The notes under the pieces were generated by a model, which was not told the DNA's origin, ran no database searches, and saw only the letters and a list, made by a program, of their open reading frames with translations. From assembly GCA_016718655.1 (NCBI GenBank), contig JADKCV010000026.1:12552-76551 (forward strand): a DNA stretch of 64,000 nucleotides, in the 5' to 3' direction. The translations under genes were made by a program, and so were the position numbers. Below are positions 26,149 to 33,262 of the stretch, piece after piece; within the stretch, counting starts at the first letter, position 1, and each line of letters starts with the position of its first letter. This DNA comes from Flavobacteriales bacterium (GTDB lineage Bacteria; Bacteroidota; Bacteroidia; Flavobacteriales_F; PHOS-HE28).

Positions 26149-27150
26149 TCAATCGTCGTCGTCGTTACGCTTCCGAACACCTCCGGAACGGCCGCCTTCC
26201 GTGCTGTTCCGTATGTCATCCTCGTCCCCGCTCCGATGGCAGCGGACACAATCGGTGAAGTTCGATATTCCCTCCTCCCGGTGCTCCTGTTGGATGTTCG
26301 CCACGCTGTGTTCATGGCAGCCGTAGCACGAATAGGCGTTGTAGTTGTTGGAAAGGTGGCACGTGATGCATTTCGCATTGTGATCGCCATCCAATCGGAA
26401 ATATCCCGAGTGATCGAAGGTGGAAGGCACCCATGTGTTCGTACCGTGGCAGCTTGAACAGTTCTCCCGGGTGCCCTTGTGGAAGACATCCGTTGGCGGC
26501 GCGTGACAGCCCGCACAAGCGTTCTTCTCGGCCGTGGTCAAAAGTCCATGATCGAAGGAGGCGGGTTTCCATGCGGTGGTGGAATGACACTTGGCACAAT
26601 CGTCCGGAGCGCGATCGTGCACGGCATCGGCCGGTCGTTCATGGCATCCTGCACAATCAGCTTTCGTCGCAGCGGGCAGGACGGCGTGATCGAAGCCCTG
26701 AGCACGTTCCCAGCTCCTGGTATCGTGGCATGCCACGCAGTTGTCCGGCAATCGTTCATGAAGCTTGTCGCTGGGGTCCTCATGGCATCGGATGCAATCC
26801 GTCATGATGCTCACTGACATCAGTTCATGATCGAATTCGCCCTTGGTCAGGTCAGCGTTCCTACCCTGATGCTCACTGTGGCATTCCACGCAGGCCATCG
26901 CACCGAGCTCGACGTGGAACAACAGCGGTGGCTGATCCAACAAGGTGTCCTTGCCGATGTCCGCGACCACGTGACAGGCAATGCACTTGGCATCGGGCAG
27001 GCCGCCGAAGGGTTGATGGCAGGAGAAACAATCATTACCGGTCCTTTGGTGCGCCTCCACCAATTCCCCGGGTTCCAACATGCTGTGCGGGAAGAGTGCA
27101 ACAAGCCCGATGAACAGGACGACCGACCCAAGGATGATGGCCGTTCTCAT
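26149..27150 (-). CDS. 12-haem c-type cytochrome
   Basis: A 333-residue membrane-anchored or secreted multihaem cytochrome. Residues 1-20 are hydrophobic (A-I-I-L-G-S-V-V-L-F-I-G). I count twelve CXXCH haem sites, with G-F-D-H and S-F-D-H elements between them that could supply distal His ligands. The C-terminal 25 residues are polar and end in four Asp. Its start overlaps the stop of the b-type cytochrome gene as ATGA, so the two form a unit: quinol or b-haem on the membrane side, c-haems in the periplasm. Donor and acceptor are not shown by sequence. Confidence 0.9.
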   Translation of the reverse strand: MRTAIILGSVVLFIGLVALFPHSMLEPGELVEAHQRTGNDCFSCHQPFGGLPDAKCIACHVVADIGKDTLLDQPPLLFHVELGAMACVECHSEHQGRNADLTKGEFDHELMSVSIMTDCIRCHEDPSDKLHERLPDNCVACHDTRSWERAQGFDHAVLPAATKADCAGCHERPADAVHDRAPDDCAKCHSTTAWKPASFDHGLLTTAEKNACAGCHAPPTDVFHKGTRENCSSCHGTNTWVPSTFDHSGYFRLDGDHNAKCITCHLSNNYNAYSCYGCHEHSVANIQQEHREEGISNFTDCVRCHRSGDEDDIRNSTEGGRSGGVRKRNDDDD

Positions 27151-27719
27151 TTGCCGAACATGAGTACGGTGATCACATGCAGAATAGTGAGGATCCCCAG
27201 CGTCAGCGCGATCGGCAGGTGTACCACGCGCCACTGTCGCATGGCATTCACCGTCACCGAGTCGAAGAATAGCTCCTTTTCCACTTCAGGACCGGAAGCT
27301 CCTGCCGCGATCAAGGCCCCATGCCGATCCGCTAGGGAAACGCTCGCATTTCTCAGTAGGTACTTTCCAACAAGACCGCTCGCCACAGTGATCAGCAGCA
27401 TGTAAGTGGCCAACCACGGGAGGCGGGCGTTGAAGTGTATCCCGGCGTGCACCAGGACCATCACAGAACCGGCCCAAGCGAGATACTCGTGCGCAATCAG
27501 GTACTTCTTGGGTGAGCCCGTGGGGATGATCTTCCGTTTGCGCAATGAATACACGAACGATAGCAGGATGAACGCCGTTCCCACCGGCCCTAGATAGCGG
27601 CCCACGTGATCCAGCCCGATAGCGTGCAGCCCACGGTCCAAGAGGATCGCCGCCGCGATCATCACCGCGTACATCGCAGCGAACGGCAGTACATGCTTGA
27701 TGAGCAGCGGCGATGCCAT
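27147..27719 (-). CDS. membrane b-type cytochrome-like protein paired with the 12-haem cytochrome
   Basis: A 190-residue protein with five predicted transmembrane helices. His residues are placed for haem b: A-H-E-Y-L-A-W-A-G-S-V-M-V-L-V-H (two His 13 apart) in the third helix region and V-V-H-L-P-I-A-L with a later I-L-H-V in the last helix. The same H-L-P-x-A-L and paired-His pattern occurs in the protein at 39638-40495, so the two are paralogues. The ATG at 27719 is preferred over a TTG nine codons upstream. It probably passes electrons from quinol to the 12-haem cytochrome or the reverse. Confidence 0.75.
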   Translation of the reverse strand: MASPLLIKHVLPFAAMYAVMIAAAILLDRGLHAIGLDHVGRYLGPVGTAFILLSFVYSLRKRKIIPTGSPKKYLIAHEYLAWAGSVMVLVHAGIHFNARLPWLATYMLLITVASGLVGKYLLRNASVSLADRHGALIAAGASGPEVEKELFFDSVTVNAMRQWRVVHLPIALTLGILTILHVITVLMFGK

Positions 27720-27844
27720 GGGTGTGCTTTTCAGCGTTCCGCTCAAGGTAGGCGCTCACTCCTGGCAGCTCGTGACATTCGTCAGTATCCGCGGTTTAGT
27801 TCGGTTCCCGCGCAGGAAGGCAGGATCCTGCCCACCTTGCGGGC

Positions 27845-28969
27845 ATGTCCGCATCATCGCCACGCAAGCACCTGGAGAGCCTACGCACCGAAGTTGACGC
27901 AGCGTTCCTGTACGAACAAGTCGCCGCGCACGAGGAGGACGAGCAGGTGGCCAAGCTCTTCCGGGAAATGGCCGGCATTGAACGTGGTCATGCGGAGACG
28001 GCTTTTGTGCAATTGAAGACCGCTGGCACACTGAAGGAGATGCCCGCCCCGTCATGGCGGGCGCGCATGCTGGACCGCATCGGCAAGCATATGGGCTACG
28101 CGCACGTGATCGCGCAGCTCATGGATGTGGAGAAGGGCCTCGCATCAGCGAACGTATCGTTGAAGCGGAAGAGCGGTACGCCCCTCAACGGTGCGGAGGG
28201 CAACCATGTCCTCATCCTGCAGTCGCTGATGGCGAACAAGCGTGGCTTGGGCGGCGAGCAGCTGGGGCGCATCGAAGGGAAGCACAAGACCGTTGGTGGT
28301 AACGCGCTGCGCGCGGCGGTGCTGGGTGCCAACGACGGGTTGGTGAGCAATATGAGTTTGGTGATGGGTGTCGCCGGTGCGACCGACGGTGATCAGGGCG
28401 TGTTGCTGGCAGGTCTCGCTGGCTTGCTCGCTGGTGCGCTGAGCATGGCGCTCGGTGAGTGGATCAGCGTGAAGAGCTCTCAGGAACTCTACGAGCGCCA
28501 GATGGCGCTGGAAATGACCGAACTGGAAATGAACCCCGAAGGTGAGCGCAAGGAACTTGTGCTGATATTCATGGCGAAGGGCATATCGGAGACCGAATCC
28601 GAACGGCTCGCCAGTGAGGCGCTCGCGGACACGGGCAAGGCGCACGCGCTCCTGGTCAAGGAGGAATTGGGCATCAACGCAGAGGAGCTGAAGGGCTCAG
28701 CTTGGGAAGCAGCCATCACGTCTTTCTTCTTGTTCGCCTTGGGGGCCATCCTTCCGGTCATTCCCTTCTTTCTGACCGGTGGCATGAATGCGATCCTCAT
28801 CAGTGTAGGACTCAGCGCTGCGGGGCTTTTCATCATCGGTGCGGCGATCACGTTATTCACCGGCCGCAGCGTCTGGTTCTCAGGATCCCGTCAGGTGCTC
28901 TTCGGGTTGGCGGCGGCAGCCGTCACCTTCGGCATCGGTAAGTTGATCGGCGTGAACGTGGTGGGATAA
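27845..28969 (+). CDS. mbfA: MbfA-like rubrerythrin/VIT1 fusion (membrane-bound ferritin, iron exporter)
   Basis: A 374-residue fusion. The N-terminal ferritin-like domain (about 1-150) shows diiron-type helices T-E-V-D-A-A-F-L-Y-E and E-M-A-G-I-E-R-G-H-A-E. The C-terminal VIT1/CCC1 transporter (about 155-374) starts A-A-V-L-G-A-N-D-G-L-V-S-N and has five helices, with a cytoplasmic E-L-E-M-x-P-E-x-E-R-K-E-L metal-binding helix. In other bacteria this family exports Fe(II) and protects against iron plus peroxide stress. It is divergent from the b-type/12-haem pair, 125 bases away. Iron homeostasis beside massive haem protein synthesis makes sense but is inference. Confidence 0.88.
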   Translation: MSASSPRKHLESLRTEVDAAFLYEQVAAHEEDEQVAKLFREMAGIERGHAETAFVQLKTAGTLKEMPAPSWRARMLDRIGKHMGYAHVIAQLMDVEKGLASANVSLKRKSGTPLNGAEGNHVLILQSLMANKRGLGGEQLGRIEGKHKTVGGNALRAAVLGANDGLVSNMSLVMGVAGATDGDQGVLLAGLAGLLAGALSMALGEWISVKSSQELYERQMALEMTELEMNPEGERKELVLIFMAKGISETESERLASEALADTGKAHALLVKEELGINAEELKGSAWEAAITSFFLFALGAILPVIPFFLTGGMNAILISVGLSAAGLFIIGAAITLFTGRSVWFSGSRQVLFGLAAAAVTFGIGKLIGVNVVG

Positions 28970-29020
28970 ATGGCGGTCCAAACTCGTCGTTCGATACACC
29001 AGGAGGGAACTCCATCGGCT

Positions 29021-29806
29021 TCACTTCACCATCCGTCCACCCTCGATGAGGATATCATACTTGTAGCCTGATCCAAAGTCCTTGTTCAGAACCACCGTTC
29101 CGATGAGGGTCACCTGCTGACCTTCCGCCACCGGGGCATCCGTGGTGATCACCACTTCGGGATCGCCTTTGCTCTTGTCCTTCACGTGGATCCAATTGCG
29201 GCCCATGATATTGGGGTTCGCCTTGGTACATACTCCACTTACCTGGATGGTCTTTCCACTGAACTTCTTGGGGTCGGCCAATAGGTCCGAGATCTTGGTG
29301 GATCCGGGAACATCAACAGCGGGCAATGGGGTTGTAGCGGAAGGCATCGGTGAAGCACTTGGCGCAACGCTCTCCCCACCCATGGTGCTGCCATGGTCCG
29401 AAGGCACCAGTTGGGAAATGAGGTACAACTCGTCAAAGGTGCGCTTGTACTCCTTGCTTTCGAAGTCCGTCTTCAGTAGCCCCCCTCTATAGAAGTAGTT
29501 GCGGCCGATCGTCACTTCCTGCAAGAGCGTTGCGAGCCAGTATTCCTTCTCTCCCTCCTTTACCCGCACGTAGACATACTTGGTCGTTGGCAATGTCTCC
29601 AGTGCAACTACGCTATGGAGGTCCTTTTCAGCAGCAGGGTCCACTGGATTGGTTGCACCCTGACCAGCACCGGTGCTGAATATCCCGGTACCCCTCTGCC
29701 CCGACATTTCACCCTCCTCCTCAGGAATGGTCTTGGGCCCACCACTGCAAGCATTCAACAGGATGGCGACAGCGATCAAAGCGATTGGGTTGCGTAGGAT
29801 GTTCAT
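29021..29806 (-). CDS. NrfJ-like OB-fold lipoprotein, last gene of the multihaem operon
   Basis: A 261-residue lipoprotein: signal peptide with lipobox L-L-N-A-C (Cys20). A first OB-like domain (about 65-145) has T-K-Y-V-Y-V-R-V-K-E-G-x-K-E-Y-W-L-A and a F-x-S-K-x-Y-x-R-T-F-D-x-L-Y-L-I-S block, as in NrfJ-type proteins that accompany multihaem nitrite reductases. A Ser/Pro linker leads to a second OB fold (about 170-261) with F-S-G-K-T-I-Q-V-S-G-V and W-I-H-V-K-D. It overlaps the upstream barrel gene by four bases. A role in assembling or stabilising the cytochrome complex at the outer membrane is likely (inference). Confidence 0.78.
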   Translation of the reverse strand: MNILRNPIALIAVAILLNACSGGPKTIPEEEGEMSGQRGTGIFSTGAGQGATNPVDPAAEKDLHSVVALETLPTTKYVYVRVKEGEKEYWLATLLQEVTIGRNYFYRGGLLKTDFESKEYKRTFDELYLISQLVPSDHGSTMGGESVAPSASPMPSATTPLPAVDVPGSTKISDLLADPKKFSGKTIQVSGVCTKANPNIMGRNWIHVKDKSKGDPEVVITTDAPVAEGQQVTLIGTVVLNKDFGSGYKYDILIEGGRMVK

Positions 29807-31401
29807 CGTTGTTTCTTGCTATCGAATCGTTTCACCAAGGTCATGTTCAACCGGTAGTTCTGTTCGTCCAATAGGGTTGCCAATTCACCGAGGACCATGA
29901 AGGAGAAACTGCGTGCAAAGTTCACCGAAATGTCTGCCCCGTAATACCGCTGGGAAGTACGCGCTGAAACTGGTGATCCATCGGAACGGTTCGCGTACAA
30001 ATAGTCCACCAAGCGATAGTACACGCTCATGGTAACATGTTTGGGTACCAAAGTGCGCGAATGCCTGAATGACAGCACATCGCTCCGCACATAGCTGGAG
30101 GTGTTCCGGTTAGCCTGCACCGCCCAGCGCCCAACGCGCTCGGGATCCATGTTGAAATTGACATAGCCACCGATGTTGTCGGATGCATTGCCACCATCCG
30201 CTTGGAAGCGTTTGCTATAGGCCATTCCTAGCCCGATCTTCTTCGTTGGCCGAACGTTCAACCTTACCCGCGCACCCTGTCTGGCGTCATCATCGTCCAG
30301 AAGCACTTCCACATCATTGCGGAAGGTCTCGTAGAAGACCACCCTACGGCGACTATCGTACGATGCGAACACATCCACCTTCCTGCTGATCCGATACCGG
30401 GACGAGAGGAAGAAGTTCGTCAACCGCACGCCACTACCAACAGTACCATATAGGTCCAGCTCGCCGGAGGAGAAGATGTTGAGGTTCCCCTTGTACGTGC
30501 TCGAATGCTGGAGATAGGCGTATCGGCGGTCCACCATTCCATTGTTCGTCTGCTGAAGTAAGCCAACTGTTGAGCGGGAGTTCACATTCGATGTCGTCAG
30601 CTGAGTGCCCACATATCCGCCATATTCCAAGAGGTCGAGGTTCAGACCATAGGTGTGGATATCCGGTCGGAACCCGACGATCGCCCCAGCAAAGAAGATC
30701 CCGTTACGCCGCTCCACCTGCAGTCCATCGATCGCACCGATGGAAGATGCACTGTTGTTGATCTTCCGCCCCAGCGTGATGGTCGTATTCGAATCAGGTG
30801 CATAGGTTACTTCGAGGTTGTACACATTGAAGAACTCCGTTCGTTGCGGATGGTTCTCCATACTCGCAGGGTACAGCCGACGGTAGTTCAGGTAGGTCTC
30901 AGCGGAGAACTTCGAATTCGCGATGTTGTTCGCGTTCATGGAGAACCGGTACATCACTCGGTGGTCACTTTCCCGTTCCGATGGAATGGTGCTATAGGTC
31001 GCTGCGGAAAGTCTCCCCCGTATCCGCTCACCCCTTGCGCCCAGTGTATCCTCTTCGACCGTCCTGGTCCTTGCGGCTCCACTTCGGCGTGTACCTTCCT
31101 TGGGTTCGATGGCATGGAGGCCCCGGGTCTGCACGCGGTCCCCTTTCTCGAACTTGCATCCGCTCACGATGGTGCAAACACAGGAGGTGGAGGACATGCT
31201 AGTCACGACAAGGCATGGCGACACGGTACCGCCCTTGACCAGTTCCAACGTATCCTTCACAGCGATCCCTTCGGTACGATCGAACCGCACATAGATGTGC
31301 TGCGCGGTGATGAATGTCACCTCACCGGGTACTGCTTCCTGGGCAACTGTTCGAGTGGACAGCAACAGCAATGCGAGTATAACGTACCAGTGCTTCAGCA
31401 T
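29803..31401 (-). CDS. predicted outer-membrane beta-barrel partner of the multihaem cytochromes
   Basis: A 532-residue exported protein. Residues 1-20 are a signal peptide. A small N-terminal SH3/OB-like beta domain (about 22-95, with C-V-C and C-K-F-E-K-G-D) precedes an Arg/Thr-rich linker. About 390 residues of alternating hydrophobic strands with aromatic girdles follow (for example Y-R-F-S-M-N-A-N-N and Y-A-Y-L-Q-H-S-S-T), ending in a strand that finishes near K-R-F-D. No CXXCH. Its place between a 22-haem cytochrome (4 bases upstream) and a lipoprotein suggests a porin-like sheath for cytochromes, by analogy with MtrB-type porins; no sequence identity to MtrB is claimed. Confidence 0.72.
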   Translation of the reverse strand: MLKHWYVILALLLLSTRTVAQEAVPGEVTFITAQHIYVRFDRTEGIAVKDTLELVKGGTVSPCLVVTSMSSTSCVCTIVSGCKFEKGDRVQTRGLHAIEPKEGTRRSGAARTRTVEEDTLGARGERIRGRLSAATYSTIPSERESDHRVMYRFSMNANNIANSKFSAETYLNYRRLYPASMENHPQRTEFFNVYNLEVTYAPDSNTTITLGRKINNSASSIGAIDGLQVERRNGIFFAGAIVGFRPDIHTYGLNLDLLEYGGYVGTQLTTSNVNSRSTVGLLQQTNNGMVDRRYAYLQHSSTYKGNLNIFSSGELDLYGTVGSGVRLTNFFLSSRYRISRKVDVFASYDSRRRVVFYETFRNDVEVLLDDDDARQGARVRLNVRPTKKIGLGMAYSKRFQADGGNASDNIGGYVNFNMDPERVGRWAVQANRNTSSYVRSDVLSFRHSRTLVPKHVTMSVYYRLVDYLYANRSDGSPVSARTSQRYYGADISVNFARSFSFMVLGELATLLDEQNYRLNMTLVKRFDSKKQR

Positions 31402-31405
31402 GTGG

Positions 31406-33148
31406 TCAGTTACCGTTGGGGTGGCAGTTGAAACAAGCGTTACTGTTATAGGAATATCCGGAGACCTCGTTATGATCGTCGTTCACCGAGTTCTGGTCGT
31501 CGTGTTCGTGGCAATCGATGCAGGTGAACACGCTGTAGTCCGAAGCGTTGTTGTGGCAATCGGTACACGCGTTCCATTCCCCGTTGTGGTTGCCGCTGTA
31601 GATGGGGAAGAACTGGCTATCATGATCGAACGTTGCGTTGCCCCATGCCGTCTCATCATGGCATTGGGCGCAATCCGTGCCGAAACCGGAAGATGCATGG
31701 TTCGGGTCGCTGGTGCCATCATAATCGTTCATATGGCAGGCACTGCATGCCGTCGGGGTTCCTGCGTATCCGTTCGCATGGCAATCGATGCATGCCGTGG
31801 TGATATGGCTACCGTGGAGCGGGAAGTCCGTGTCGTTGTGATCGAACGTCGCGTTGCCCCATGCGGTCTCATCATGGCACATGGCACAGTCCGTGCTGAA
31901 TCCCGATGTCGCGTGGTTGGGATCGGTCGTGCTGTTGTACTCCGTCATGTGGCATGCGCTGCATGCCGTCGGGGTTCCCGCGTATCCGTTCGCATGGCAC
32001 TCTATGCATGCCGTGGTGATATGGCTACCGTGGAGCGGGAAGTCCGTGTCGTTGTGATCGAACGTCGCGTTGCCCCATGCCGTCTCATCATGGCACATAG
32101 CGCAATCCGTGCTGAATCCCGAGGTCGCATGGTTGGGATCGGTCGTGCTGTTGTACTCCGTCATGTGGCATGCGCTGCATGCCGTCGGGGTTCCCGCGTA
32201 TCCGTTCGCATGACACTCGATGCATGCCGTGGTGATGTGGCTACCATGCAGCGGGAAATCCGTGATGTTATGGTCGAATGAGGCGGTCCATCCTGGACCT
32301 GTCGTGTGACAGGCGGCACAGTCCGTTCCGAAGCCGGCAGAACCATGGTTCGGATCGGTGGTGCTGTTGTACTCCGGCATGTGGCAACTGGCACACTCAG
32401 GGGATGCGTCAGCGAAGTTGCCCGTGGTATGGCATCGTGCGCAGTCCTGGATCTCGTGACCACCCGTAAGCGGGAAGAAGTCGTGGCTTGTGAATTGTGT
32501 GCCCCAATCCGTGCCCATCGGATCATGGCATTCGATACAATCTGTGGAGAAACCGGAACTCATGTGGTTCGGGGATGTCGTGGCGTTGTATTCGTCCATG
32601 TGGCAGTTGATACAATCGTTCCCCACACGTGCGAAGGCCAGCGTATTGTCGGACGTGTGACAATCCACACAGCTCGCGTTGCCATGTGCTCCGATGAGCG
32701 CGAAACCATTCTGCTCGTGCAATTCGGGGATATCATCCACCAACCAGGTCCGCGGTGTGTGACAACGGGCGCAGTCATTGCCAACGGTCATGGCATGAAC
32801 ATCCGAATGGCAGGAAATGCAATCCGTCGGTATCGGTGCATCGAACACCATGGAAGTGTGACATGATCGGCAATCCACCTGTGCATGCATGCCGTCCAGC
32901 GGTAGGTCGGTGGTATCATGATCGAAACCGATCGGGTCGCGCATGGTCGCCCAGCTGTCAGGGACATGGCAGGCTGCACAATCCACCTTGAACGAATCGC
33001 CATGTGGTGATTGGCCTTGAACAACCTGGGCCATGACCAACCACAACATGCACAACCAGTAGCGGCCAATGATATCAAGAACACCATAGCACGGAACCGG
33101 TCGGTCGGTCGTGCCACTATGGATCATTGTGCGAGCGGACCGCATCAT
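31406..33148 (-). CDS. 22-haem c-type cytochrome
   Basis: About 580 residues with a signal peptide whose hydrophobic core is Y-W-L-C-M-L-W-L-V-M-A (ending near V-Q-G-Q, residue 46). The long N-region makes the start uncertain: ATGs at 33148 and 33127 are both possible. I count 22 CXXCH sites. The middle is a 72-residue, three-haem tandem unit (C-I-E-C-H-A-N-G-Y-A, C-S-A-C-H-M, C-A-M-C-H-D-E-T-A-W, F-D-H-N-D-T-D-F-P-L-H-G-S-H), copied nearly exactly. N- and C-terminal thirds match those of the 43-haem protein upstream (for example F-P-I-Y-S-G-N-H-N-G-E-W-N and C-F-N-C-H-P-N-G-N), so the two are paralogues of different repeat number. Confidence 0.92.
   Translation of the reverse strand: MMRSARTMIHSGTTDRPVPCYGVLDIIGRYWLCMLWLVMAQVVQGQSPHGDSFKVDCAACHVPDSWATMRDPIGFDHDTTDLPLDGMHAQVDCRSCHTSMVFDAPIPTDCISCHSDVHAMTVGNDCARCHTPRTWLVDDIPELHEQNGFALIGAHGNASCVDCHTSDNTLAFARVGNDCINCHMDEYNATTSPNHMSSGFSTDCIECHDPMGTDWGTQFTSHDFFPLTGGHEIQDCARCHTTGNFADASPECASCHMPEYNSTTDPNHGSAGFGTDCAACHTTGPGWTASFDHNITDFPLHGSHITTACIECHANGYAGTPTACSACHMTEYNSTTDPNHATSGFSTDCAMCHDETAWGNATFDHNDTDFPLHGSHITTACIECHANGYAGTPTACSACHMTEYNSTTDPNHATSGFSTDCAMCHDETAWGNATFDHNDTDFPLHGSHITTACIDCHANGYAGTPTACSACHMNDYDGTSDPNHASSGFGTDCAQCHDETAWGNATFDHDSQFFPIYSGNHNGEWNACTDCHNNASDYSVFTCIDCHEHDDQNSVNDDHNEVSGYSYNSNACFNCHPNGN
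31700..32270. repeat. 216-bp tandem repeat inside the 22-haem gene
   Basis: The same block recurs with an exact 216-base step (for example GATCGGTCGTGCTG at 31921 and again at 32137), with a diverged further copy to the left near 31705. Each step encodes 72 residues and three haem sites. Confidence 0.85.
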
Positions 33149-33262
33149 GCTAACCTTCTACGACACATGAACGTGTTCGTATCAAGGGCCTCCTCCATAA
33201 ACGACAAAGCATGTCCCAGCGAGGACCGATACCGGTACCTCGAAGACGAATGAACATGGACG

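Noticed and set aside
31295..32281. 328-residue plus-strand open frame
   Set aside because: Antisense shadow of the 22-haem gene, showing the same internal repeat.
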